Shown here one piece after another: positions 1 through 7,951 of a stretch of 35,741 bases of DNA. The notes beneath the pieces were generated by a model, which saw only the letters and a list, made by a program, of their open reading frames with translations, was not told where the DNA came from and searched no databases. This DNA is from Bacteroidota bacterium. GTDB taxonomy: Bacteria; Bacteroidota; Bacteroidia; Chitinophagales; Saprospiraceae. How positions within the stretch are numbered: position 1 is the stretch's first letter; each line of letters starts with the position of its first letter. Location of the stretch: NCBI GenBank assembly GCA_029572935.1, contig JAKQHM010000047.1, positions 1 to 35,741 on the forward strand, given 5' to 3'. Made by a program: the position numbers and the translations under genes.

Positions 1-181
1 CAAAATGGTCATGACTAATCTATTGCAAATCAAAAGATCCTGAAACCCGGGGTTCTTCCGGGAATTTGTCGACAAAAGAAATTTATTTTCCACCTGCGTG
101 CAATATTATTATCAGGGCCTTGACCTTCTTGCTATTTTGCCTGGTAGCAAGAATCTAGTTTGCACATTTAGGTTTCATAAA

Positions 182-209
182 TAAAAAAGGGCAATAAAAT
201 TGCCCTTTA
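182..209 (-). terminator. Rho-independent terminator of the sigma factor gene
   Basis: A perfect 10-bp stem (AAAGGGCAAT / ATTGCCCTTT, arms 186-195 and 199-208) with a 3-base loop is followed on the minus strand by a run of six T. It lies about 30 bases past the stop codon of the ECF sigma factor and fits an intrinsic terminator for that gene. The sequence to its left (1-180) shows no gene. Confidence 0.85.
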
Positions 210-237
210 TCCTGTGATGTGAATTTTGAATTTGCGG

Positions 238-819
238 TTAGTGGAGGACGATGGATTTTTCTTCCATCATCTTGCGGATGTTGATGAGCGCATAGCGCAT
301 GCGGCCCAAAGCCGTATTGATGCTCACATTGGTCAGTGCTGAAATTTCCTTGAAGCTCATGTCTGCATAATGCCTCAGGATCACCACCTCGCGCTGTTCT
401 TCGGGCAGCATGTCCACCAGTCTGCGCACGGTGCTGTGGGTTTCGGAAATGATGATCTGTTCCTCGCGGTTTTCATCCGGCAGTTCGAGTACGTTGAAGA
501 TGTCAAAGTCATCGGATCCGCTGACCTTGGTGCGTTTCTTGTTGCGGCGGAAGTGGTCCACGCACATGTTGTATGCGATGCGCGTCGCCCATTGACTGAA
601 CTTGCCCTCGTGGTTGTAGCTGCCTTTCCGGAGGGTGTCGATGATCTTTATGAACACCTCCTGAAAAAGGTCCTCTGCCAGGTCGCGGTCCTTGACAAAA
701 AGGTAGATGGCCGTATAAATCTTCTTCTGATGCCTGTCCAGCAGTTCCTTAAAAGCAGATTCGTGACCGTTGAGATAAAGGGAGATCAATTCCTGATCGC
801 ACAATTTAGATACTTGCAT
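238..819 (-). CDS. ECF-type RNA polymerase sigma factor (RpoE-like)
   Basis: A 193-residue sigma-70 family protein of the extracytoplasmic-function group, which would direct RNA polymerase to a specific promoter set. Region 2 is visible at about residues 22-95, with the RDLAEDLFQEVF helix and the WATRIAYNMCVDHFRR stretch used in core binding and -10 recognition. Region 4 follows at about 130-185, with the LPEEQREVVILRHYADMSF helix-turn-helix. Length and order are normal for the family. Start is ATG at 819. No anti-sigma factor gene lies next to it: the upstream neighbour uvrA is divergent and the downstream side ends in a terminator, so it looks monocistronic. Its regulon cannot be told from the sequence. 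Confidence 0.93.
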   Translation of the reverse strand: MQVSKLCDQELISLYLNGHESAFKELLDRHQKKIYTAIYLFVKDRDLAEDLFQEVFIKIIDTLRKGSYNHEGKFSQWATRIAYNMCVDHFRRNKKRTKVSGSDDFDIFNVLELPDENREEQIIISETHSTVRRLVDMLPEEQREVVILRHYADMSFKEISALTNVSINTALGRMRYALINIRKMMEEKSIVLH

Positions 820-1017
820 ACACTAAGTTTTACCAATCTTTCAAAAAGTGTAGAAGTCTAAATCGATAAGCGTGCGATGGTTTTTGTTAACGAATGATTT
901 TGAATTGATAGGGTAAAGATATACTAATTTCCGGATTTGAAAGAAAAAACTTCATTTTAACACAGTTTTAACCCAAAACCGGCTTCCTGTATTGCTGCAA
1001 AGATCGGGCCAGAAAGG

Positions 1018-1092
1018 AAGCTGATGGCTGATGGCCTATGGCTCAATGCATAAGCCTTGGCCTAAGCCTTGGCCTAAGCCAAAGCCGTTGGC
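1018..1092. repeat. Heptad-period intergenic repeat, array A
   Basis: About ten consecutive 7-base units of degenerate sequence (CTGATGG, CTGATGG, CCTATGG, CTCAATG, CATAAGC, CTTGGCC and so on). The second half is roughly the reverse complement of the first, so it changes from GGCTNAT-type to ATNAGCC-type units. It lies in the 362-base gap between the divergent sigma factor and uvrA genes, just upstream of the uvrA promoter region. It belongs to the same family as the arrays at 5053, 7099, 8931 and 32631. Any open frame through it is a by-product of the repeat. Confidence 0.75.
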
Positions 1093-1124
1093 TCCCAAAA
1101 CACTTTTCCCCGTGATCCATGGCC

Positions 1125-1152
1125 TTTGTTACCCGAAAAATGCTTCACTTTG
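1125..1152 (+). promoter_or_regulatory. Possible uvrA promoter
   Basis: TTTG at 1125-1128 and TCACTTTG at 1145-1152 resemble the Bacteroidota -33 TTTG and -7 TAnnTTTG elements with 16 bases between them; the T-A pair of the -7 box is imperfect. A start site near 1158 would fit translation from the ATG at 1182 and would exclude the upstream ATG at 1119. Confidence 0.35.
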
Positions 1153-1181
1153 CAGTTTATTTCCAGATACTGACAAAAGCA

Positions 1182-3989
1182 ATGGCCGAAACTCCCGCAA
1201 AACCCGAGATTTATATCAAAGGAGCCCGATCCAACAACCTCAAGAATGTCGATCTGTCCATACCCAAGCACAAGCTGGTGGTGGTCACCGGCCTTTCCGG
1301 ATCGGGAAAATCCTCCCTGATCATCGATACCCTGTACGCCGAAGGCCAGAGACGCTATGTGGAAAGCCTTTCGTCCTACGCCCGGCAGTTTTTGCACCGC
1401 ATGAAGAAGCCGGATGTGGATTACATCAAAGGCCTATGTCCGGCCATTGCCATCGAACAAAGGGTGGTCTCCTCCAATGCCAGGTCCACGGTGGGCAGCA
1501 TGACGGAGATCTACGATTTCCTGAGGCTTCTGTTTGCCAAGGTAGGCAGGACCTTTTCTCCTGTTTCGGGGCAGGAAGTGCGCCGCCACAGCGTCAGCGA
1601 TATCGTCGATTCCATCCTCAGGCTTCCGGAAGGCAGTACGGTCTATCTGGGATTCCCGGTTACGGGCCGGGACAAAGGCAGGACCCTGGCCCAGGAATTT
1701 GAATTTCTGATGCAAAAAGGCTTTACCCGCGTCTGGGGTCCTGGCGGTCTGTCGGAAATGCAGGACCTGCTCGATCAGGACAAAAAACTGCAAAAGACCA
1801 AGCTCACGGATCCGGATGTCAGTCATTACAAGATCATCACAGACCGTTTTAAGGTGTCTGCTCCGGACGAAGACTTTGCCAAGCGCGTGGCAGATTCCGT
1901 CCAGACGACCCTCGGAGAGGGACACGGTCACTGCAGGCTCATCGTGGATCAGAAAGAAGAAAGGACCTTCAGCGTGAAGCTGGAACTGGACGGCATGGAG
2001 TTTGCCGAACCGACCGCAGCACTGTTTAACTACAACAACTCTTTTGGCGCCTGTCCCAAATGCGAGGGCTATGGCCGCATCATCGGCATCGATGAAAACA
2101 AGGTCATCCCCAATCCTGCCAAATCCGTCTATCAGGGCGCGATCGCCTGCTGGAATGAGGAGCGTTCTGTCGAATGGCTGACGCCCCTGTACCAGTCCTC
2201 CTTTGACTTTCCCGTACACAAGCCTTACTCAGCGCTGACCCAGGCCCAAAAGGACATCCTTTGGGAAGGCAAGGGAGCCTACCGCGGGATCCGCGCATTC
2301 TTTAAAGAACTGGAAAACGCCTCCTACAAAATCCAGAACCGCATCATGACGGCCCGGTACCGGGGACGCACCACTTGCGACCGCTGCAAAGGCGGACGTC
2401 TCAGAGAAGAAGCTTTTTATGTACAGGTAGGGGGCCGGACCTTCCGGGACATGATGTTTGTCCCGGTGGGAGAACTGATCGGTTTTTTCAAAGACCTCCG
2501 ATTGAATGAACAGGATGGCAAGATCGCCGAAAGGATCCTCGAAGAGATCCGGCTCAGACTGGGCATCCTGGACAACATCGGCCTGGGATACCTGACCCTG
2601 GACCGTCTGGCGGGTACCCTGAGCGGTGGAGAATCCCAGAGGATCCATCTGACCCGCACGCTGGGTTCCAACCTGTGCGAATCGCTGTACATCCTCGACG
2701 AACCCAGCATCGGCCTGCACCCGCGCGATACGGCCAGGCTGATCGAAGTGCTGATCAGACTCCGCGATCTGAAAAATACGGTCGTCGTCATCGAGCACGA
2801 AGAGGAAGTGATCCGTCAGGCAGACCATATCGTGGACATCGGACCCGGAGCAGGCATCCACGGCGGCTACCTCAACTACAGCGGACCTTACCGCGACTTC
2901 ATCAGTTCGTCCATGGACAATCTGACCGCATCCTACCTGACAGGCTTCAAGCAGATAGAAAAACCAGCCTTCAGAAGGCCCCAGCGGGATTTCCTGAAAC
3001 TCACCGGAGCCCAGCTGCACAATCTGCGCAGCGTGGAAGTCGCCTTTCCGCTGCAAAATCTGATCTGCGTGACCGGAGTATCCGGATCGGGCAAGACCAC
3101 CCTGGTCAAACACCTGCTTTATCCCCTGCTGCAGCAGGTTCTGGAAGACTCCATACCCGAAGACGCCCTGCTGGGAGCAGCCCTGAGCGGGCCCCTGAAT
3201 ATGCTGACCCAGGTCGAGATGGTCAGCCAGCAGGGGATCGGAAGGTCCTCGAGGTCCAACCCCGCCACCTACGTCAAAGCATACGACGACATCCGCGATA
3301 TTTTCAAAAACCAGCAACTGTCCCGGATACGCGGTTACCAGCCCAAACATTTTTCCTTCAACGTCGAAGGCGGTCGCTGCGAAGCCTGCAAGGGAGATGG
3401 AGAGATCGTAGTCGAAATGCAGTTTCTCGCAGACGTGACCCTCCTGTGCGAAGACTGCAATGGGAAAAAATTCAAGAACGACATCCTGGAAGTGCACTAC
3501 AAGGACAAGAATATCTACGACGTGCTCAACCTCAGCATCGAGGAGGCCCTGGACTTCTTCCGCGATAAAAAAGAGATCGTGCGCAAGCTCAAGCCGCTGT
3601 ACGATGTGGGCCTCGGTTATCTAAAGCTTGGCCAGTCTTCGAGTACCCTTTCGGGCGGAGAAGCCCAGAGGCTCAAACTCGGATACTACCTGGGGCTCGA
3701 AGATGCCACACAGAGGATCTTTTTCATCTTTGATGAGCCCACCACGGGACTGCATTTTGACGACATTCGAAAGTTGCTGTATGCCCTGCACGGTCTGGTG
3801 GAAAAAGGACATACCGTACTCGTGATCGAACACAACATGGACGTGATCAAGACGGCAGACTGGCTCATCGATCTGGGACCGGAAGGCGGGAAGCAAGGCG
3901 GCCTTTTGCTTTATGAGGGCCCTCCCGAAGGACTGATGCAGGTCCAGGAGTCGCACACCGCCAGGTATTTGAAATCCAAACTGGACTAA
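1182..3989 (+). CDS. uvrA: Excinuclease ABC subunit A (UvrA)
   Basis: The DNA-damage-recognition ATPase of nucleotide excision repair, about 935 residues from this start. It shows the first Walker A GLSGSGKSS, a region at about 110-240 consistent with the UvrB-binding domain, a CPKC zinc pair, a CDRC pair, the first ABC signature LSGGESQR, the second Walker A GVSGSGKTT, a second zinc module (CEAC and CEDC) and the second signature LSGGEAQR. The frame is open to an ATG at 1119, but the ATG at 1182 matches the usual N-terminus, which begins shortly before the conserved IYIKGARSNNLKN segment. The KGLCPAIAIEQRVVSSNARS stretch differs from the commonest UvrA form, so this may be one of two UvrA paralogues in the genome (inference). 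Monocistronic by layout. Confidence 0.96.
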   Translation: MAETPAKPEIYIKGARSNNLKNVDLSIPKHKLVVVTGLSGSGKSSLIIDTLYAEGQRRYVESLSSYARQFLHRMKKPDVDYIKGLCPAIAIEQRVVSSNARSTVGSMTEIYDFLRLLFAKVGRTFSPVSGQEVRRHSVSDIVDSILRLPEGSTVYLGFPVTGRDKGRTLAQEFEFLMQKGFTRVWGPGGLSEMQDLLDQDKKLQKTKLTDPDVSHYKIITDRFKVSAPDEDFAKRVADSVQTTLGEGHGHCRLIVDQKEERTFSVKLELDGMEFAEPTAALFNYNNSFGACPKCEGYGRIIGIDENKVIPNPAKSVYQGAIACWNEERSVEWLTPLYQSSFDFPVHKPYSALTQAQKDILWEGKGAYRGIRAFFKELENASYKIQNRIMTARYRGRTTCDRCKGGRLREEAFYVQVGGRTFRDMMFVPVGELIGFFKDLRLNEQDGKIAERILEEIRLRLGILDNIGLGYLTLDRLAGTLSGGESQRIHLTRTLGSNLCESLYILDEPSIGLHPRDTARLIEVLIRLRDLKNTVVVIEHEEEVIRQADHIVDIGPGAGIHGGYLNYSGPYRDFISSSMDNLTASYLTGFKQIEKPAFRRPQRDFLKLTGAQLHNLRSVEVAFPLQNLICVTGVSGSGKTTLVKHLLYPLLQQVLEDSIPEDALLGAALSGPLNMLTQVEMVSQQGIGRSSRSNPATYVKAYDDIRDIFKNQQLSRIRGYQPKHFSFNVEGGRCEACKGDGEIVVEMQFLADVTLLCEDCNGKKFKNDILEVHYKDKNIYDVLNLSIEEALDFFRDKKEIVRKLKPLYDVGLGYLKLGQSSSTLSGGEAQRLKLGYYLGLEDATQRIFFIFDEPTTGLHFDDIRKLLYALHGLVEKGHTVLVIEHNMDVIKTADWLIDLGPEGGKQGGLLLYEGPPEGLMQVQESHTARYLKSKLD

Positions 3990-4115
3990 TGCGCAAAGAT
4001 CGTGTCCTGGAATTTCAGGAGGAAATCTTGTAGCATTGTAAGTGCAACCGGTTACTTACTGATTTAATATCAGGGTAAACCAAAATGATTCTGACAGACG
4101 AAAAAATATAGATCC

Positions 4116-5060
4116 ATGAGCCAAAAGAAATTTGCCTTAGCCCTGCACGGAGGAGCAGGCACCATTCTCCCCTCCTCCATGACCCCGGAAAAGGAAAAGG
4201 CTTACCGGGAGGCCCTGGAAGAGGCCCTGGAGTCAGGATGGAAGATCCTGGAGTCAGGAGGCAGTGCCCTGGATGCCGTGGAAGCAAGCGTGATGTCCCT
4301 GGAAGATTGCCCTTTGTTCAATGCAGGGAGGGGAGCCGTCTTTACCCACGAAGGAAAAAACGAAATGGATGCGGCCATCATGGAAGGCAGAGGTCTGGAT
4401 GCAGGAGCGGTGGCCATGTGTACGGGCATTAAAAATCCGGTGAAGCTCGCCCGTCTGGTCATGGAAAAAACAGATCACGTCCTGCTGGCCGGTCCGGGTG
4501 CAGATCGCTTCGCAGCAGAAATGGGAATGGAGCGGATGCCCGATTCCTACTTTTACGATGAGTATCGCTGGCAGCAATGGCAATCCGTAAAAGAAAGTGA
4601 CCGGATGATGCTCGACCACCAGTCCGATGATCGCAAGTTTGGCACCGTGGGAGCCGTAGCGCTGGACCGCGAGGGCAACCTGGCAGCAGCCACTTCCACC
4701 GGCGGCATGACCAACAAAAAATATGGACGCATAGGTGACAGTCCCATCATCGGTGCAGGCACTTATGCAAACAACCTGACCTGCGCGATCTCCTGTACCG
4801 GATCGGGAGAATATTTCATCCGCACCAATACCGCTTTTCACGTGCATGCATTGATGCAATATGCAGGACTGAGTTTACAGGAAGCCTGCGAGAAAGTGGT
4901 CCACGAAATTTTACCTTCCATTGGAGGTGACGGTGGCCTGATCGGTGTGGACGCTGCCGGAAACGTTTGTCTGCCTTTCAACACAGAAGGGATGTACCGC
5001 GCCTTCCGCGATTCGGATGGCAAAGTGGAAATAGCGATTTACAGCGGCGCACATGGCTGA
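4116..5060 (+). CDS. Isoaspartyl peptidase / L-asparaginase (N-terminal nucleophile hydrolase)
   Basis: A 314-residue precursor of the plant-type asparaginase family. These enzymes cleave themselves to free a catalytic threonine, then hydrolyse isoaspartyl dipeptides or asparagine. The autocleavage site is visible as FGTVGAVAL with Thr177 as the nucleophile, followed by the conserved substrate-loop segment ATSTGGMTNKKYGRIGDSPI and a GAGTYA motif. The N-terminal ALHGGAGTI and FNAGRGAVF motifs are intact. No signal peptide is seen, so it is probably cytoplasmic. The 3' end is odd: the TGA stop at 5058-5060 lies within the first units of repeat array B, so the last residues and the stop are partly supplied by the repeat. 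Confidence 0.95.
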   Translation: MSQKKFALALHGGAGTILPSSMTPEKEKAYREALEEALESGWKILESGGSALDAVEASVMSLEDCPLFNAGRGAVFTHEGKNEMDAAIMEGRGLDAGAVAMCTGIKNPVKLARLVMEKTDHVLLAGPGADRFAAEMGMERMPDSYFYDEYRWQQWQSVKESDRMMLDHQSDDRKFGTVGAVALDREGNLAAATSTGGMTNKKYGRIGDSPIIGAGTYANNLTCAISCTGSGEYFIRTNTAFHVHALMQYAGLSLQEACEKVVHEILPSIGGDGGLIGVDAAGNVCLPFNTEGMYRAFRDSDGKVEIAIYSGAHG

Positions 5061-5124
5061 TGGCTCATGGCTGATGGCAAAAGCCTAAGCATAGACTACA
5101 AGCCAAATGCTATAAGCCATCTGC
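5053..5124. repeat. Heptad-period intergenic repeat, array B
   Basis: Ten units of 7 bases in unbroken register: ATGGCTG, ATGGCTC, ATGGCTG, ATGGCAA, AAGCCTA, AGCATAG, ACTACAA, GCCAAAT, GCTATAA, GCCATCT. It starts inside the last codons of the isoaspartyl peptidase gene and carries that gene's stop codon. Like array A it switches strand sense half way, so the transcript could fold back on itself. An ATTCCCTTAAG stretch follows at about 5127, similar to sequence inside array D. Confidence 0.78.
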
Positions 5125-5203
5125 AAATTCCCTTAAGCATCCTTCCGATATATCTTTGGACCAAGAATGATGGGAAAAAATTGTAAAAAAAAATAAATAA
5201 TTC

Positions 5204-5234
5204 TTGACAACTCTTTTTCTGAGTATTAATTTTG
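5204..5234 (+). promoter_or_regulatory. Strong Bacteroidota-type promoter
   Basis: TTGACA at 5204-5209, 17 bases, then TAATTTTG at 5227-5234: a near-perfect match to the Bacteroidota housekeeping promoter (-33 TTG and -7 TAnnTTTG). Transcription would start near 5241, leaving an unusually long leader of about 180 bases before the ATG at 5420. Confidence 0.75.
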
Positions 5235-5295
5235 CACATTAATCCCTTTAAAATTTAGTTTCGCTTTATCTCTGCTTGTCAATTGAGACATCAAT

Positions 5296-5364
5296 ATGAT
5301 AACAGAAGGATTTTTATTTGTGGTTTGGATTTTGAAAAATGCAGATTTCGTTTTCAATAAATAA
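5296..5364 (+). CDS. Possible 22-residue leader peptide
   Basis: ATG at 5296 opens a 22-codon frame (MITEGFLFVVWILKNADFVF then NK and stop) inside the long leader between the promoter at 5204-5234 and the gene at 5420. It is hydrophobic in the middle. There is no independent sign that it is translated; it is listed because it stands directly before the stem-loop at 5372-5403 in a transcript that should be strongly expressed. Confidence 0.2.
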   Translation: MITEGFLFVVWILKNADFVFNK

Positions 5365-5371
5365 TTTACCA

Positions 5372-5403
5372 AGCCGGAGTAGGTTATTGAATTTACTCCG
5401 GCT
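5372..5403 (+). promoter_or_regulatory. Stem-loop in the 5' leader, next to the start codon
   Basis: Perfect 10-bp inverted repeat AGCCGGAGTA / TACTCCGGCT with a 12-base loop, ending 16 bases before the ATG at 5420. It is followed by an A-rich stretch rather than a T run, so on the plus strand it is not a classical terminator. Its place suggests an effect on mRNA stability or translation start (inference). Confidence 0.6.
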
Positions 5404-5419
5404 ATAAAAAAATTATACC

Positions 5420-7045
5420 ATGAAAAAAGTATGGTTCATTTTACTCCCTTTTGTTTTAGTAGTCAATCAAACGGTAGTCTCACAGGAGTTGATTTATGCC
5501 CCTGCATTCAGATTCTCCGGTACTCCGGTACAATGGCATCATCAGCCTGTAGAAAATAATGATATTAGGCAGGTTGGGTTTATCTATAAAAAACACCAAT
5601 TGGACCAATTTAAAAGGCCCATAGTTATAGGGAACAGAGTTTATTTCTTGCTTGAAAATTTGGGTCTATTTGAGGAAACAGGATCCACTTTGATTGCATA
5701 TAATCATATTACGGGCGACAGCTTGTGGCAAAACAACTACAATTCCAAATTCTATGGCAAAGGGTTTACTTTTTTTTGGGATTTCAGACAGGTTCAGGAT
5801 CATTTGGAGTTGTTTGGATATGCAACAATAGATACTACTCTTTCGGGAAGACGATCCTGGTACTGGGGCTTCACCAGCAGGTTGGAAGTGGACACGGACG
5901 GAAAGGATTTGCTGCAGCAAATAAATCTGAATGCTGGGGAAGGAGTCGGGTTCCAGGCTTCTGATCCTCCCATCTATCTGGAGGGACCGGACTTTGCTTT
6001 GTATTATAAGACAGGTTTTCACAATGATACTCAGGTAGCCACCCACGGGATCTATCCTCACATCTGGGATAAAAATCTGAAGAAACGCGCCATACCGGAG
6101 CACAATATTTTGTTTAAGGAATCCAGTCAGAATACCATTGAGCTGCTGAACGGTCCAGTCCAGATGGATCCTTTGAACTATGTTTATTTCTATAGTATCT
6201 ATTTTTATAAGACTCAAAGCTACAAGCACTATATTTTCAGAACCAATACATTTGGGAAATACAGTGGGGTAAAGGATGTGACTTCGAAGCTGGGAGAAAA
6301 GAACAGAATTTTCGGGTATGAAAAATCGGGTAACCGGATCCGGTTAAAGTTGAATTCGCCCTATCAGGGTCGTTTTCCGGGCAATGCAGGCTACCTGTAC
6401 CTGGACGAGGAGGGAGAGGTTCTGAAAGATCAGAGATCCTGGCAAATCGATGGAGAGGTGGTGGGACATGTCAGCTCGGTAGATCTGAAGGATTCATCGG
6501 AAATATTGCACGTGGTCCGGTTTGTGGACAATCACAATATTTATTTTTATAAAGAGAGACCCGATGGCAGCCTGTATCGTTGTGGAGAGCTGATCCACCA
6601 GAATGAACCACGCTATGCATTTCTGCCCAAGTATGTATTGCAGACGCCCGACCGGGGCATCATCCTGACCTTTGTAGGAGCCCTGGATTCAGTGTCTGCA
6701 GGAGAGAATTTTGTATTGGGGGGTTGGCCCTATATCTGTAAGATCAAAGGGGAAGATCTGATGATCGTATCCGGCAATCAGGAAAAGCAAGGGGAAAAAT
6801 ATCTGGTACATCCCAATCCATTTGACGAAAGGCTCAGAGTCAGATTACCGGAGTCAGCAAGGGGATCAGAGATCCGGGTCTATGATATGAAGGGAAGAAT
6901 GGTGATAAGCCAAAAGTGTCAGAGCAGTGACATGGAACTTTATTTAGAAGGTTTGGCCTCAGGTACATATGCAGTACAGGTGTACGAAAAGGACAAACTG
7001 GTACATCAAAGTACAGTCATAAAAACTGCAGCCGGACAAGATTAA
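5420..7045 (+). CDS. Secreted T9SS cargo protein with beta-propeller-like body
   Basis: A 541-residue protein with a Sec signal peptide (MKK then a hydrophobic run, likely cleavage after VVSQ near residue 22). The body has segments such as PIVIGNRVYFLLENLG and LIAYNHITGDSLWQ, which look like PQQ-type beta-propeller blades, but no catalytic motif is recognisable. The last 75 or so residues form a T9SS C-terminal sorting domain, beginning YLVHPNPFDERLRVRL and running through IRVYDMKGRMV and LASGTYAVQVY. The protein should therefore cross the outer membrane through SprA, encoded in this window, and be anchored at or released from the surface. Function unknown. Codon use is more AT-rich than in uvrA or sprA. 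Confidence 0.88.
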   Translation: MKKVWFILLPFVLVVNQTVVSQELIYAPAFRFSGTPVQWHHQPVENNDIRQVGFIYKKHQLDQFKRPIVIGNRVYFLLENLGLFEETGSTLIAYNHITGDSLWQNNYNSKFYGKGFTFFWDFRQVQDHLELFGYATIDTTLSGRRSWYWGFTSRLEVDTDGKDLLQQINLNAGEGVGFQASDPPIYLEGPDFALYYKTGFHNDTQVATHGIYPHIWDKNLKKRAIPEHNILFKESSQNTIELLNGPVQMDPLNYVYFYSIYFYKTQSYKHYIFRTNTFGKYSGVKDVTSKLGEKNRIFGYEKSGNRIRLKLNSPYQGRFPGNAGYLYLDEEGEVLKDQRSWQIDGEVVGHVSSVDLKDSSEILHVVRFVDNHNIYFYKERPDGSLYRCGELIHQNEPRYAFLPKYVLQTPDRGIILTFVGALDSVSAGENFVLGGWPYICKIKGEDLMIVSGNQEKQGEKYLVHPNPFDERLRVRLPESARGSEIRVYDMKGRMVISQKCQSSDMELYLEGLASGTYAVQVYEKDKLVHQSTVIKTAAGQD

Positions 7046-7098
7046 GATACTGCTGCGGTCGCTTCGGAAGGGATGAGGAAAATAAGATTTATAATTGA

Positions 7099-7147
7099 GG
7101 CTAATGGCTGATGGCCTAAGCCTAGGCTATTTGCTTAGGCCATATGC
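7099..7147. repeat. Heptad-period intergenic repeat, array C
   Basis: Seven 7-base units (GGCTAAT, GGCTGAT, GGCCTAA, GCCTAGG, CTATTTG, CTTAGGC, CATATGC) between the convergent genes ending at 7045 and 7211. It contains the inverted repeat GCCTAAGC / GCTTAGGC with an 11-base loop, so it could act as a bidirectional hairpin between convergent transcripts; there is no T run. Confidence 0.72.
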
Positions 7148-7210
7148 GATATCCCATACCCTGATATTCCTGAGCTACAGGAAGGGTCCGGCTGAAACCA
7201 GAGAAAGATT

Positions 7211-7864
7211 TTAGCTTACAATCTTTATGTTGAAGGCTCCATTTTGTGTGGCGCCCCAGATGCGCAACCAAAGAGGAAGAAACATTTCCGTACCCCTTGC
7301 AGAGGATATGTCTCCCAGGTCCAGGATGTTGCTGTCTGCCCATCCGAAGGATCTCAAAAGGGTTTTGACGCTTTCTTTTGCTGCGGCATCGTTTCCGCTG
7401 ATGAAGGTGTTGTGATCGCCTCCGCGGATCATCGCCGGATTGACCATCAGACCACACCACATCGTGTTGAGGGCCTTGACCACCTTCATAAGGGGAAAAG
7501 TCTTCTGGATCTCCTCTCCCAGTGAGTTTGTATTCACGATTGAAAGGGTGGGTGGCATCCCCTTGCTGAAATCAAGCGGATTGGCAATGTCAATCAGAAT
7601 TTTACCATTCAACTTACTTTCTCCAGCTGATTTGAGTGCGTCGAGAGACCCTCCGCCGGCGGTACAATTAAACAGGATCTCTCCAAATTCCGCGGCCTCG
7701 GCAAAAGTTCCGATCTTTGCCCTGCCTCCGTGTTTGTCTGCAAAAGCTTTTGCCTTTTCGTTGTCCCTGGTCCGGGAACCCATCATCACCTCGTGACCCA
7801 GTTCCACCAATTTTGAGCCGATGGTATCTCCAACCATTCCGGTTCCAAATACGCCAATTTTCAT
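7211..7864 (-). CDS. NADPH-dependent F420 reductase-like NAD(P)-binding protein
   Basis: A 217-residue Rossmann-fold protein of the F420-dependent NADP oxidoreductase / NADPH-dependent F420 reductase-like family. The nucleotide site is clear: GTGMVG at residues 7-12 and MGSRTRDNEKA after the second strand, where the basic residues fit the 2'-phosphate of NADP. The central part (LIDIANPLDFSKGMPPTL, then KALNTMWCGLMVNP) is typical of the family. Bacteroidota are not generally F420 producers, so the true substrate is unknown. It lies 88 bases behind the AraC regulator gene on the same strand, and a TTTG-type promoter element occurs in that gap, so it may be transcribed on its own. Confidence 0.85.
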   Translation of the reverse strand: MKIGVFGTGMVGDTIGSKLVELGHEVMMGSRTRDNEKAKAFADKHGGRAKIGTFAEAAEFGEILFNCTAGGGSLDALKSAGESKLNGKILIDIANPLDFSKGMPPTLSIVNTNSLGEEIQKTFPLMKVVKALNTMWCGLMVNPAMIRGGDHNTFISGNDAAAKESVKTLLRSFGWADSNILDLGDISSARGTEMFLPLWLRIWGATQNGAFNIKIVS

Positions 7865-7893
7865 ATTTTAATAATTTTATTGATTTAATGATG

Positions 7894-7901
7894 CAAAGAT
7901 G
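7894..7901 (-). promoter_or_regulatory. -7-like element before the reductase gene
   Basis: On the minus strand CATCTTTG (consensus TAnnTTTG, one mismatch) lies 30 bases before the ATG at 7864. No convincing -33 TTG is visible, so this is a weak call. Confidence 0.3.
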
Positions 7902-7951
7902 GGGGATACCCTTATCCCTGGCATGGTTTAAATCTTGGCTTGAATGGTATA

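Noticed and set aside
1031-1702. Plus-strand frame starting MAYGSMHKPWPKPWPKPKP
   Set aside because: It begins inside repeat array A and then runs out of frame through uvrA; the PWPKP repeat is simply the translated intergenic repeat.
2229-3497. Long minus-strand open frame (422 codons) opposite uvrA
   Set aside because: It is the antisense shadow of the GC-rich uvrA frame; the product has no domain character and is rich in residues expected from antisense reading.
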